Part shown: positions 26,250 to 38,700 of the stretch, one piece after another
Position numbering within the stretch: position 1 is the stretch's first letter
Layout of the letters: each line of letters starts with the position of its first letter
Source of the DNA: Raphanus sativus
Lineage: Eukaryota; Streptophyta; Magnoliopsida; Brassicales; Brassicaceae
Length of the DNA stretch: 64,000 nt
Direction of reading: 5' to 3'
NCBI RefSeq assembly: GCF_000801105.2
Contig: NC_079515.1
Span: forward strand, 17,755,407-17,819,406
The notes under the pieces: model-generated
Seen by the model: the letters and a program-made list of their open reading frames with translations, nothing else
Told to the model about the DNA's origin: nothing
Databases searched by the model: none
Position numbers and translations under genes: made by a program

Positions 26250-27597
26250 TCAGTGATTTGGATTATTCTATTCCTTAATATTGAGACAGAGTAACAAAAG
26301 TTCATGTTCTTTTTACAAGTTTGTAATAAGCTAAGCTTATATTTTGAAATATTTACACTGAGAGTCACTTTTCATCTTTATAATAACACAATAAGTCACT
26401 TTCTTTTACGCACACACTTTTTCCTAACTTCTTCACATTTCATTTAGTTTTGCAAATTAAAACAGAACTATATAGGAAGCAGTAGGGCCCACTATCACCT
26501 CTCTCTTATTTTCTTCATTATGAACTTCCTTTTAATTTTTTTATTGATTGATTTCTACATAATTTATTCAAGAGATCTCTTTGAGGTTTTCATTGATTCT
26601 CTTTTCAATTCTTTTACAACAGATCGATGTGAGGTCTCGTCGTTGGACGTCATGATACACAGGAGTCGGATGGCGTCATCACGAAATTGGCACTCAGTCG
26701 TGGCGATTTGGAACAAAACTTTCAAAAAATCAGAAACAACAAAAAAAATTGTTCGAACTTTTTAATTTAAAACCATAAATTCGAATTAAAATCTATCAGA
26801 TGTGGACAAAATACATCAAAAAGTGGAGAATGTAAAGATTCGTGAGAAATAGGTGAGGGAGACGGTGATTAGAGTTTCCGGTTGACAATGGCCAAGGAAC
26901 AAAACGAGGTTATTTTCGTAATTTTCCATCATTAATGAATGTGTAACAAAATCGAGCACATCCATGTGTACACCCAATCTCGTGTACCACTATACATATG
27001 TTACAATTTTCTTATAGTACACAAAGAAAAACATATTTCAAACATGATTAGTTTTATTTACAATCAACAGTCATCGATGATATTTCACGTTACATACCAA
27101 AAAAACATCCAAAAACATTTTAGTGTCATACACTAGCGATAAGTTGTTGACATTTTAAAATAACTTCAATTCAAGCTAAAAGCACAAAACTTATTTGTTT
27201 GAACTTCTTGCATTGCCAGCTCATGCCTTCTACATCAACAAACACAACATGTACATATCGAAACATTCATCTAGTATTGTGTATGCATCACATATGTACA
27301 CATTCCTAGTTGTACATATACATGATCGCACACATGAGCACAATCTAAGTCACATGTACACATGTGTTAGTGTAAACCCTAAAAATGCTTCCCAAAACAC
27401 CATAATCCTAAATTTGAATTTTTAGTGTACACATGTGATATTTGGTCCACCATTACTCTTCTCAACTATCACATTTATTCCAAATCACGTGTTAGTGTAC
27501 ACATTTGTTTTTACATAAAAAACATGGGTTTATCCATGATAACAATATGTACATATATTTTATGACAGAACGATCATGTGCTTATACACGATGACAT
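26250..27597. other. Non-coding, with scattered GTGTACACATG words
   Basis: No gene seen. From 27200 the sequence is rich in ACATGTACACATG-type words and grades into the tandem duplication that starts near 27598. Confidence 0.4.
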
Positions 27598-27984
27598 TGG
27601 TATACATATGGACATCAAAAATGGTGTACACACCAACTAGTAAACACACACTATACTCATCCTGCATTGCTGCCTACAAGGCTTACAATTCAACAAATCA
27701 TTTACATTTAAAACATTCAATTACTTTCTGTACACACCATCACAACTAGTTGCATGTTACCATAATATAATAGTGTGCATACAAATTATATATATGTATA
27801 CTGGCATGAAAGTGCACATGCCTTGTTTGGAAACTTGGTAGGCGTTTTTTGCACATGACATAACACCTAATGAAAAAATCTATGATTACACGTAGATTAA
27901 TCAGAGATTAGTTTTTAGTTTATTTTTAATTTTTAATACAGATTATAAATAATATGTATTACGTGTATGGAGTATCCAAAAAGT

Positions 27985-28060
27985 TAGTGTAGCCTGGTGG
28001 TTCGTGTCCTTCCTTCTCTCCAACAAACTTTGTTTTGACTCTCCCTTCCTCTTTTTCTTT
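27985..28060 (+). repeat. tRNA-like promoter boxes in duplication copy 1
   Basis: GTGTAGCCTGGTGGTTCG resembles box A and GTTTTGACTCTCCC about 40 bases later a degenerate box B, followed by a pyrimidine-rich tail. The second copy (about 30003-30080) has the better box B GTTTCGACTCCCCC. This may be a SINE buried in the repeated unit. Confidence 0.4.
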
Positions 28061-28492
28061 TTATTTTCCAATTTTTAATAACTGGTATTTTAATAAATAT
28101 GTCATCATCTTTTTCAGATTTTTAGTGTTTTATGTAACTATTTTTGTGGCCGCCATTAGTTTCTTTCACATAATATTTTATTATGCCACGTTTTAAGATC
28201 ATAGCTTTTTCATTTATAGTTTGATTTTCAACTTCAGGTTTAAAAATGGTAAGCTTTTTGTGATATATGGCCATTGTTGTTCAAGCTTCATTGAGTGGCT
28301 ATAAAACGACGGTCACTGCGACAGATTTTTTGTATCACAACCACACGAGCTACTTGTGTTGTGACAATGGAGATGAATTGCAGAGTATGTCGTGGAAGAG
28401 GAATCTGTTTCTGTTGATTTCACGGCGGAGGAGAAGTACTGCAAGAGTTTTGTGATCGAACTCAGCTCGAGTTCATCTAAGGTTCACCGGCA

Positions 28493-28556
28493 GTTTGAAA
28501 CTCATCCACCATTTTTGCAAAGGCGGTCTGAAACTGATCCACCACTTTTGCAAAGC
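28493..28556. repeat. Short tandem repeat, two units of about 30 bp
   Basis: GAAACTCATCCACCATTTTT plus GCAAAGGCGGTCT is followed by GAAACTGATCCACCACTTTT plus GCAAAG. The same pair recurs in the second copy at about 30534-30594. Confidence 0.75.
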
Positions 28557-28737
28557 TGAGCTATCGTTGTTTCAGTTTAAAAAAATGTTGAAGAAGATTA
28601 AATAAATGAATGGATCTTACTGATATACTTTAGTTATGTTCTGGTTAAAAATGAATTGAAAAGGTTAAAAAGTGTCCAAGTAGTAATATGTGACCCATAG
28701 TGTAACACAAACTTAAAATCTGACTTAGAATGTAAAT

Positions 28738-29057
28738 CACTTTATACACTAACATAGTGTATACACTAACTTTTTGGATACTCTATATACGTAATACATA
28801 TTATTTATAATTTGTATTCAAAAATTAAAAATTAACTAAAATCTAATCTCTCATTAATCTTTGTATAATCACTGATTTTTTTTCATTAGGTGTTATGTCA
28901 TGTACGAAAAAATGCCTACCAAGTTTTCAAACAAGGCATGTGCACCTTAATGCCACTACACATATATAATAACGTGTATGTACACTATTATTATATTATG
29001 GTAACGTGCAGCTAGTTGTGATGGTGTTCACAGAAATGTAATTGAATGTTTTGAATG
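28738..29057 (-). repeat. Inverted 320-bp segment flanked by a 17-bp direct repeat
   Basis: This segment is the reverse complement of about 27700-27990 of the same unit (GTGCACATGCCTTGTTTG read in reverse near 28940). TGACTTAGAATGTAAAT flanks it at 28721-28737 and 29058-29074. Copy 2 has the flanking word only once and lacks the segment. Confidence 0.85.
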
Positions 29058-31323
29058 TGACTTAGAATGTAAATAACTATTAAATTTTTATATTGAGAAT
29101 TAATTTAAATCCATTCAATGGATGAGGTTTGATTGTTTACGTCAGACGAACTTAGCCTCGTAATCCATACAACAAAAGTAATGTGGATAATGTTACAAAA
29201 TTTTTGAATATTATAGGACTGAGATCTGCACAATTAAAAATTCAAATATTTAAACTTTGTTTATGTTGGAAGATGGTATGATTTGCGCATTTATAGCTAG
29301 TTTTCATTATCTATATATGTTCTTTTTTTTTTTATTAATTTAAGTGTACTGTGGTGGTTCCTAATGTGTAATGTTTTGTACTTAGAACTACTAATTATGA
29401 ATGAGTTAACCTCAAGTCCAACTTTGAATAGCACCGTATTTTTTTGCATAGAAGTTCTATCCATTTTGAATATTGAGTTCATAATAAGAATTCACATGTG
29501 ACTGTAAATACATATATGACAAAACAAAATATTATTGTTCAAAACAAGAAGACATATTGTGACATCAACTTCAGTGTATAATATATTCACTGGGATATAT
29601 GATTGTATATACATATGGACATCAAAAATGGTGTACACACCAACTAGTAAACACACACTATACTGCATCATGTATCGTTGCTTCCAAAAGGTACAATTCA
29701 ACAAAACATTTACATCTAAAAATATTCAATTAAATTTCTGTACACACCATCACAACTAGCTACACGTTACCATAATATAATAATAGTGTACATACACGTT
29801 ATTATATATGTGTAGTGGCATGAAAGTGCACATGCCTTGTTTGGAAACTTGGTAGGCGTTTTCGCACGTGACATAACACCTAATGAAAAAATTCAGTGAT
29901 TATACGAAGAAGATTAATCAGAGATTAGATTTTAGTTTATTTTTAATTTTTGAATACAAATTATAAATAATATGTATTAGGTGTATGGAGTATCCATAAA
30001 GTTAGTGTAGCCTCGTGGTTAGTCTCATTCCTTCTCTCCAACAAACCCTGTTTCGACTCCCCCTTCCTCTTTTTTTTTTATTTTTCCTATTTTTTGAATT
30101 AGTGGCATTTTAGTAAATATGTCATGGTTTTTTCCAGATTTTTAGGGTTTTATGTAACCATTTTTGTGACCGCCATTAATTTCTTTCACATAATATTTTG
30201 TTATGTCACGTTTTAATCGTAGGTTAGACTTCAAGATCATAGCTTTGTCATTTATAGTTTGATTTTCAACTTCAGATTTAAAAAATGGTAAGCTTTTTGT
30301 GACATTTGGCCATTGTTGTTCAAGCTTCATTGAGTGACTAAAACGACGGTCACTGCAACATATTTTATGTATCACAACGACCAGGAGCTACTTGTGTTGT
30401 GACAAGGGAGATGAATTGCAGAGTACGTCGTGGAAGAGGAATCTGTTTCTGTTGATTTCACGGCGGAGGAGAAGTACTGTGAGAGTTTTGTGATCGAACT
30501 CAGCTCGAGATCAGGTGAGGTTCACCGGCATTTCGAAACTCATCCACCATTTTTGCAAAGGCCGTCTGAAACTCATCCACCACTTTTGCAAAGCTGAGCT
30601 ACCACTGTTTCAGTTTAAAAATGATGAAGAAGATGAAATAAATGAATGGATCCTACTAATATACTTTAGTTATGTTCTGGTTAAAAATGAATTGAAAAGG
30701 TTAAAAAAGTGTCCAAGTAGTAATATGTGACCCATAGTGTAACACAAACTCAAAATGTGACTTAGAATGTAAATCACTCTTAAATTTTTATACTGAGAAT
30801 TAATTTAAATTCATTCAATGGATGAGGTTTGCTTGTTTACGTAAGACAAACTTAGCCTCGTAATCCTTACAACAAAAGTAATGTGGATAATGTTACAATT
30901 TTTTGAATATTATAGGACTGAGATCTACACAATTAAAAATTCAAATATTTAAACTTTGTTTATGTTAGAAGATGGTATGATTTGCGCATTTATAGCTAGT
31001 TTTCATTATTTATATATGTTCTTATGTTTTTTTTTTAATTTAAGTGGGCTGTGGTGGTTCCTAATGTGTAATGTTTTGTACCTAGAACTACTAATTATGA
31101 ATGAGTTAACTTCAAGTCAAACTTTGAATAGTACCATATTTTTTGCATATAAATTCTATCCATTTTGAATATTGGGATCAGAATAAGAAGTCACATGTGG
31201 TTGTATATACGTATATGACAAAACAAAATATTATTGTTCAAAACAAGAAGACATATTGTGACATCAACTTTACTGTATAGTATATTCACTGGGATATGTG
31301 ACTGTATATACATATAACAAAAA

Positions 31324-31920
31324 TGTAACATCTGGAGTTGTGATATGTGGAAAGACTTAAGAAAATTGATTTGGTTATCTATGTCCCAAAAGTGCGCTTA
31401 TCTTTTTCAGCACTCATCCATTAGAACTTCAGAGTTAAGCGTTTTTGAGCTGAAGTAGTAGAATGATGGATGACCTATCGAGAAGAGATCTGTGATAGTG
31501 TGCAAGTGAGGACAAAGCACGGAGAAATTCATCTGGTGATTTCAGGATTAGTAAACAATGATCTTGAACCTTTGGAAAAATTAACGCACTGCCCCTCAGA
31601 TGGGATGGGCCCCACCGGCCTAGGATGGTCCATTAACCGTGGGCGATCGGGCGTTAAAAGTGTTATCAGAGTTGGTTAGCCATCTCGGTTCTGACCCGAG
31701 AGGCGTCTTGAGACCTGTCGTGGGGGCGTAACTAGGACGTTGCATTCTTTGAGAGGGGGTAAATTGTAAAATCCTGAATTTTAATGTGGAAAGGTTTAAG
31801 AGAATTAATTTGGCTACCTATGTCACCAAAGTGAGTTTACCTTTTCCGGAACACATCCATTTATAGTTCCATATTTAAGCATCCTTGAGCTAGAGTAGTG
31901 GTGATGTGATCCTGACAAGC
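31324..31920 (+). mobile_element. TRIM retrotransposon, Cassandra-like (LTR with 5S rRNA sequence)
   Basis: LTR 1 starts TGTAACATCTGGAGTTG at 31324 and runs to about 31656. A degenerate initiator-Met tRNA primer site, TGTTATCAGAGTTGG, follows at 31661. After only about 100 bp a purine tract GAGAGGGGGTAAA (31751-31763) precedes LTR 2, which starts TGTAAAATCCTGAATTTT at 31765 and matches LTR 1 with substitutions up to about 31920, where unrelated gypsy sequence cuts it off. There is no coding capacity. LTR, PBS, short spacer, PPT, LTR is the TRIM layout, and the 5S-like block identifies the Cassandra type. Confidence 0.8.
31405..31510 (+). other. 5S rRNA-derived block inside the TRIM LTR
   Basis: The run TTAGAACTTCAGAGTTAAGC, then GTTTTTGAGC..AAGTAGTA, GATGGATGACCT and TGTGATAGTGTGC follows plant 5S rRNA (ATCAGAACTCCGCAGTTAAG..., GATGGGTGACCT...) in order and spacing, with many substitutions. 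The weaker equivalent in LTR 2 is at about 31845-31920. It carries the 5S internal promoter region in Cassandra elements; it is not a functional 5S gene here. Confidence 0.75.
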
Positions 31921-32157
31921 AGTGGAATAGAAGAGATGGAACAGCTTGAACCAGAGCTTAAGGAATATGAAGAAGGAACCATGGAGCAGCTGAAACCTGA
32001 AGAACCAAGGGACAAAGATTTAAGTATGCCACCCGGTCCAATTACTAGGTCCAAACAAGCAAGATTTCAACCAGTTCTTCATCAAATTTTACATATTATC
32101 CAGGGCAGTCTAGAGTGTGCTTATCTGACCAAATTGGTTGTGATTCAAGCTACCTAG
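31906..32157 (+). pseudogene. Ty3/gypsy polyprotein C-terminal fragment
   Basis: An 83-codon open stretch contains an acidic segment (EQLEPELKEYEEG) and MPPGPITRSKQARFQP, a motif resembling the GP-[MI]-TRS/TRA tail seen near the end of some Ty3/gypsy polyproteins. It begins abruptly where the TRIM LTR 2 breaks off and is followed within 20 bases by a TG-starting LTR. Identification rests mainly on the tail motif and on position before an LTR. Confidence 0.5.
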
Positions 32158-32174
32158 ACAATCATCAAGAGAGG

Positions 32175-32743
32175 TGTTGTGACTTGCACTCTTTTCCTTA
32201 GTTTGGTTTTGTACCACTGGACTTTCCAAACAAGGTTTTTAATGAGGCTTGGAAACAACACTTATATAAAGGCCTCTTGATGAGAACCAGACCCATTTCT
32301 TGTCTAAATTTCGTCCATCATAAAGGGAGGGGAGCTTATCCTTTTAAATTTGAACTTTAGTCTTTGTTTGCATTAATTATGTTGTGTGTTTCCAAAAAGC
32401 TGTGCATGTACAGTCTTCTTCTCTTTATATTCTGGTCAATAACTCAATAAGAATCATCAAACTCTTTTCTATTAAAAATTCTCTCTGAATCTTGTTTGAT
32501 TAAAACTTGTCCAGTGTATTTCGGATTTATCCTTACATTGCCAGCAAATCCTGATAGTCTGAGAGCCATTTCCGTATCTCTTAGAAGTATCATCTCAATC
32601 CACTACTTTTCACCTACGGTTTCAAAGTGAGCACTTTGGAAAACCGCCTTGAGCACTTCGGAGCTCTAGGAAATTCGTCAGTTCATCATCACAATCATTG
32701 GAGAATATTCAGGGACTAGATCCTCTCACCTAGGATCTTATCA
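32175..32743 (+). repeat. Ty3/gypsy-type LTR
   Basis: Begins TGTTGTGACTTGCAC after a short purine run (AAGAGAGG) and ends CTTATCA two bases before a primer binding site. Inside it has a TATA box (CTTATATAAAGG at 32269) and a polyadenylation-like AATAAG near 32448. Length about 569 bp. A second purine tract AAAGGGAGGGGAG at 32322-32334 leaves open an alternative, later left edge. Confidence 0.7.
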
Positions 32744-32745
32744 AG

Positions 32746-32757
32746 TGGTATCAGAGC
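32746..32757 (+). promoter_or_regulatory. Primer binding site (initiator Met tRNA)
   Basis: TGGTATCAGAGC, complementary to the 3' end of plant initiator methionine tRNA, two bases after the LTR. Confidence 0.85.
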
Positions 32758-33066
32758 AGATCTCCATCATCAGGTTGTGTTTTTTCAGATCTGCAACTTT
32801 TTGACTTTTCATATTCTATTCTCAGATTTATTCTAAAATTGAAATCTTGTTAGAATCATGTTTATTAATGTCAGATCTGTCTAGAATAAGTGTTGAGATT
32901 GCTAAATCATCTGATTTGATTCACGAAATTTACAAATCAAATAATTAGGGTTCTTGGAAACAAATTGGAATCTAATTATTCTAAGATACAAGTCCTTTGC
33001 TTTTTGTTATTTTCTGTTTCTATGATCTCTTTTACTGATTTTGTGTTTTGAAATTCAACAGGAACC

Positions 33067-33678
33067 ATGGGAGAAGAAAACAATAGGAACAATGGAATAT
33101 ATAAGCTCCTGCTGGAAGCCTTAACTGCACAGATGACTACTTTGATGGATTAGAGAACTTCAGAACTGAGCACTCAGATCGTGAGAGATCCAGAAGAACT
33201 TCAGATCAATCCGCTACAGAAAGTTACTATAGTTATTCCAACCGATCCAGTGGTTCTAGAAAAAGAAGACAAGGCAGAGGAGAAGAAACTCAAAAGGACC
33301 AACACAGTACTTCCATCCATTGAAACCCAGCACAAAGAACCAGTTACTACTGTCTCAGAACTCAACAATGCAGAACCAGACTCAGATGCACCAGTTCAAG
33401 AAGTCCAAACTGAAACATCTATGGAGAAGGAAAATTCTGAGACAGAACAAGGTGCGAAAGAAGACTCAGCTGAAAAAGAACCAGAGCAGTCAACACAAGG
33501 AGAAAAGTTGGAACAGCAGAACATCTTGCAGTCTAAACAGCAGAAAAGTTGGGTAATCCATTACGTGGACGGTCGGGGCATTACAAAACAAACAAAATAC
33601 TATTTCGAATATATCGTGAGAAAGAAATTCTTGTTGATGTCAAAAAATTTACGTCTCTCTAACTTTTTATTTTGTTAA
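33067..33678 (+). pseudogene. Gypsy gag-like start, interrupted
   Basis: ATG at 33067 gives MGEENNRNNGIYKLLLEALT, then an in-frame TAG at 33151-33153, after which the same frame continues for about 165 codons. That part is strongly charged and repetitive in Glu, Lys and Gln (VLEKEDKAEEKKLKRT, EKEPEQSTQGEKLEQQ). Position after LTR and PBS marks it as the beginning of gag. From about 33555 the sequence no longer looks like gag and the rest of the element is absent. Confidence 0.6.
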
Positions 33679-33679
33679 T

Positions 33680-35290
33680 CAAAAAGTTAATCCGTCATTT
33701 GCACTCTTGTCGCTATGAGTGGCCATTGTTAACGGGGCCATCTCCTTTTCTAATTTTATTTTTGTATTGCTTCCTCTCTTCCTCTCTTCCCCTCCTACAT
33801 GCTCGATATCTCTGGATGGTCATTCGCCGACAAAGCTCAGCCCCGCTTGAGAGGTGACCAGGTCTGGTGACATATGTCTATTCTGGAGCAGAGACAAGGT
33901 GGATTCGGCGGAGATGGGAACGGTGTCAACTTTTAGGTTTTATTAGAGCATATCGTTTTCAATCGACTAAATCTGTCTCTTGGTTGCTGCATATGATGGT
34001 GGTTTGAAACTTGTTTTTGGGTTTTCGTCACTAGAATAAGTAGCTGGAAAAAGTGATGCGGTTTGTGGAAAGGTGTCTTGGAGGGGTGTTTCTCTTCTTT
34101 TCCGATTAAGCGACAACCGAAGTTTTGTATTGCTTGGGGCACATGGAAAAAGGGATATTGTTGTGTGACAATGCTCTGTCTTCTGGTTTCAGCATGTGAA
34201 GCTCCGACTTGATTTAATATCTTTAGATTATTTATTGCTTTATCAATTGAAGTTCTTACAGTCTTGTTCTCTTCTTCTCTTCTTCAAGCCTTTACATGTT
34301 TTTTTGGTGTTTGTTTCACCGATGTGGAAGTGACGACTTCTTCTGGTGCTAATGTTTCGTATCATCGGTTGGATTCATTTGTCACTGAATCCTGCCATTA
34401 TCACATGTGTGTTTCGTCCTTTGGTTTCAAATAGTGGCAATTGGTGATGATATGTGGTGCTCGTGTTGTTTATAACTCTATGTGATCTTTGATGACTCCT
34501 TTTGTTGTGTAGCAACATATCCAGTGCTATCATATGGTCATTGATCTGTGATGATAGTGTTGCTTTTTGTCCATTTCAATGTAGTTTTTTAGAATGTCTT
34601 TTGATAACCAGGTATTGGTCATCTCAAATTCAGATTTTGCTTTTTCAGTTTTGATGATACAGACATGTTTGGGTTCTTGGAAAGCCATGTATGATCATCA
34701 TAGTCCTTTTATTCTCTTATTCGTCTCCGCTAAAGGATCATCGAATGTTACATGTTTGAAAATTTTATCGGGAAACAGCGACTCTAACAACATCATGGGT
34801 AGTCCTAGCAATAGAGAAAACGACGATATTCAGAGGATGTAAGAGTTATCTAATGTAATGAGTCGAAAAGGTTAAAATAGCGAAATTAGTAGTGTAACAT
34901 TTGATTTCAGATGATTTTGTTCAATTCGACTTGTAACCAACATTGAATTTTTGGTTTTCAGATTGGAATATAATTAAATATTAAAACATTGAAGCAAAAA
35001 TAATTAAAGTTATTTCAAAAAATTAAAAAAGAAAGGTGACATGTTTTTTTTCTTCTTAAAATGGAGAGAGTGACGTGGTAGTGACTACAGGAGCCGTGTA
35101 TAGTGAGGCGCCTAATCAGCGTCGTGTCGGTTCATCGTCAGCTCCACATGTACATTTTTGCTGGTCAAATGTGCTTACTTGGTTTAATCAATGCACTTTC
35201 ATATGTTTACGAAATAATAGTATCAAAATCAAACGGGGAAATATAATTGATGTATTCAGTAATATTTATTTTATCATTGAAGTTTAGAGC
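33680..35290. other. Unassigned region, less AT-rich than surroundings
   Basis: Sequence of moderate GC content with short open stretches (for example 34594-34842, ending SDSNNIMGSPSNRENDDIQ) but no recognised protein. It could be the untranslated part of an unknown element or a captured gene relic. Confidence 0.35.
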
Positions 35291-35487
35291 CCGAGTTTGT
35301 ATATTTTAAATAACTTCTTCTGAACATTTATATTATAAATAACTTGGAATTGAGATTATGATAATGTTTTTTTCTTTTGAACTGATTATGATAATATTAT
35401 GATACAAACATAAATTATATCTTTAAGAATGTAACCTCAAAGCACTAATAAATTAATTAACTCTTTGCACTAGCCACTAGATCATCA

Positions 35488-35617
35488 ATTTTCCAATAAA
35501 CATTTACTTATAATTTTGTCGTTTTATAAAAATATATATGAGATGTTTTAGCATGATTTTCCAATAAACATTTACTTATAATTTTGTCGTTTTATAAAAA
35601 TATGAGATGTTTTAGCA
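35488..35617. repeat. Tandem duplication of a 60-65-bp unit
   Basis: ATTTTCCAATAAACATTTAC plus the next 45 bases to GAGATGTTTTAGCA occurs twice in a row; the copies differ by a 4-base ATAT indel. Confidence 0.9.
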
Positions 35618-38600
35618 CCATATGACAAAACTGAGCATAATATTTTAGTTCCTAAAGCAACTTAGTGAGATTCTGCCATAGTTTTTTTTTTATGATTACA
35701 AGATTCTGCCATGGTATTTTTCTCAATTTTGTTTTTACTTTTTAGTATAATGAATAATAAACTTACTCTATTCTATTTAATATATAAGGAAAATTTAACC
35801 AATACTTTTTTCCATAACTTTCACACTAATTTTAAAAATACAAAAAAAACACTTTAAACTATGTACATTTTCCATGTTATTAATTTTTCGGTATACCTAT
35901 AAGTAACTAAAAGTTTAAAAAACCAACTATAAGTAATTTAATCAAATGCCAATTCTCAAAAAAAAAAGAGTAATTAAATCAAACACACAAAAATACACTT
36001 AGCCTCCTCACTCTCTGCGCAGGCGTGCATGACGTAAAGGAATCAAACTCGTCGTTTGCATCTTTCCATGTGTTACGTGTGAAAGTGATTTGTTCAACCG
36101 ATAAAGTCCTGATATTCCCGTCCTTTCAAAAAAAAAAAGTCCTGATATTCCCTAAAATAGTGTCGTTTATAGAGAAAGTGCGGAAATTTATATTTTTCGT
36201 TGCACATATGCAGTAACAACAATTTATACAGAAAATTATTCTGCTAATAAATAGTAGACGTTAATTACTTTTAATATTAGAAAGTTATGAAGGAGTTTGT
36301 GGACCAGTATTGACACTAGACAAATATATTGGTCAATGTGTCGGACTGTGGTGTATATCTTGTAATAACTAGCATTTCACTTTATATCTATATGAACGTG
36401 CAAATAAATATTAGTAAAAAAAATTCGTCAAAAAAAAAAAATATTAGTAAAAAAAACATGCAAATAAATAGTAATTTTTTTCTTGTATGAACAAAAAGAA
36501 AGCGATTACTATCAAATAATGTAGTGATGAAATATTGAATTGAGACTTCAAAAAGGTTAATTAAGAATTTTTTCAAAAAAAAAAAGGTTAATTAAGAAGA
36601 TTAGAGAGGAACCAAAGTGAATGTCGGAGATACATGAAAATGAATGAGGTTGGTCCGTCCGTTGGTGTCGGCTACGAACGGTTGGGCCCCGTCATCTATG
36701 TGTATCATCCTTGTGGGTTCCACTCTTATTGACCAACTGGCAGTTGAACGTTCTATTTTACGGGGGCTGGCCAAACTTTGGCTAAATCTTTGCCGACAAC
36801 TACCCTTTTTCAGATTAGTAAGTAAAAAGCAGGACTAGATATTTTATCCATTAAATTTGATTTGATATTCGTTATTAGTTTTGATTCGATTTAAAAATTC
36901 TGGATATCTGTAAATTTTCAAAGCAAAACAAATATTAAAAATTAATATCCGTTAAAATTAAAGTAATTCATAAATATTAAAATTTGGGGAAATTAAATCT
37001 GCTCCGATCCGACAATATAAATACATGTATATCTTGATTATATTGAAAATTTTAAATGTATAAAGTTATATAGTTATTATTTTAACATGTGATTTGATAA
37101 ATTATATTTATATTATTACTTATATAAAAGTACTACATAAAGTTAAGAAAACAAAATTTATGAATATTATAACTTTTTCTAAAGTTTTTTATTATTAGAA
37201 TCGTCAACTAAGTTTAAAAATTGACAAAATATGTAGTTTTACTAATTCTTTTTAGTTTTGTTTTATATATCATGCATAGAATTTACAAAACAATTTTATC
37301 AAATTTTTAAGATTATTTGTATTAATCAAAACGGATAAGATATCCGTAAGTATTCATAAATATCTGCCAATATCTTTTTATTTTTCGGATATCCGTCTTT
37401 TTCCGAAGTTAAGCAAATTAAAAAATTAGATATCCGTAAAATACGAAGCAAACCACAAATATCTTCAAAAATTCGGATATCCGATATGTGTCCAGCACTA
37501 GCACTAGTACTAGGTTACTAGTAATATCAATGTTAAAATAGAAACATTTTTTGCTTTTTTGCCTTTATAACATTTCTAATGTATGCATTTTTTCTAAAAT
37601 AAAAATTTATATTTTAGAGATAAATTTGCTCCGGTATATAACTCTATAATAAAGTTCATCTATTTTAGAGGAAAATATAGAAGAATATTATTTTTATCTC
37701 TATATTTAAAGATAAAATTGCATATATATATATTCATGTATAAATAGACAACTCTATTATAAAAGCATACATCGGAGGAAATCTATCTCTATAATAGATA
37801 TTATTTATTTTACATAAAAATAAATAGATGGAAATAAAAGTGTATTGGAGATGGTTCTAAGATAGAGAGATTTACATGGCAGGTCACTTTATGAATTCTA
37901 ATATCATTCTAAGTCGTTTTTTATTTCTAAGACACTTTCTTTAACTTTTTTCCATTACACCCCAACTAAAACAAAAATAAATCATAACTAATAAGACCCA
38001 CTTATTACTCTCTCGTTGTTTCTATATCTCTCATTCTCTTTATCTCTATCTTTTTTTCACAATCACTACTTGCAACACAAGCTTTTGTAAATGAAAAAAA
38101 AAACTAAAATGCAGAAATTGAACTCGAAATCTCTTTTTTGTTGTCTCAGTCGTCATCGAATAATCACCCCCACATCACTCCGGTGTGCTAATCTCCACCG
38201 CCGTGGCAGTTTGGAGTCATTGTGGTGGTTGTTGACTGTGGTGTTTTTGTCCAATTCAGTTATTGAATCAGAAAAATAAAAAGCTAGCCTTTTGGATTTT
38301 AAAGTCTGTGGAAACCCCACTTAATAGCTAGTAAATAAAAAAATGGTACATCCACTTTTTAGTTTATTAAATATTTTAATATTTTTAGTTTATTCCTTTG
38401 TTTTCATATTTTATGATATTTTAAAAATAAGTAAAGGTAATGTTATATTTTTGTCTTTTAAACTCTATTTCACTTAAACACAATATTTAATTTTGGTACT
38501 TATACTGTATTTATCATATATGCCTTTTTAATTTAGCAACATAATTTATTTTAGCAATATGTCACATTTAAATATTTTTATAATACTAAGTTATTTTATA

Positions 38601-38700
38601 AGTATGTCATATTTAAATTTATGTTTATTTTTACTTTTAACAGATTTTACAATTTTGAAGTTAACTACATGGTTTTATGTAACTTGTGTTTTCTATTTAC
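35618..38700. other. AT-rich intergenic region
   Basis: No gene seen. 36840-37500 holds the GGATATCCG/ATATCCGT repeat vocabulary found at 15060-16440. Short open stretches at 36644-36838 and 38091-38279 have no recognised family. Confidence 0.4.

Larger units (their letters stand above)
27598..31322. repeat. Tandem duplication of a roughly 2-kb unit
   Basis: Copy 1 (27598-about 29600) and copy 2 (29604-about 31322) share long runs in the same order: TACATATGGACATCAAAAAT at the start, then the GTGCACATGCCTTGTTTGGA block, a CCTTCTCTCCAACAAA block, the CACGGCGGAGGAGAAGTACT block, and GAATGAGTTAAC near the end. They differ by scattered substitutions and by a 320-bp inverted segment present only in copy 1. 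No coding sequence was identified; open stretches within it are short. A CGTCGTGGAAGAGGAATCTG section is GC-richer and may be a relic of a captured gene. Confidence 0.85.

Noticed and set aside
34594..34842. 82-codon open frame in the unassigned region.
   Set aside because: No recognisable motif, no splice context that extends it, and base composition similar to the surroundings.
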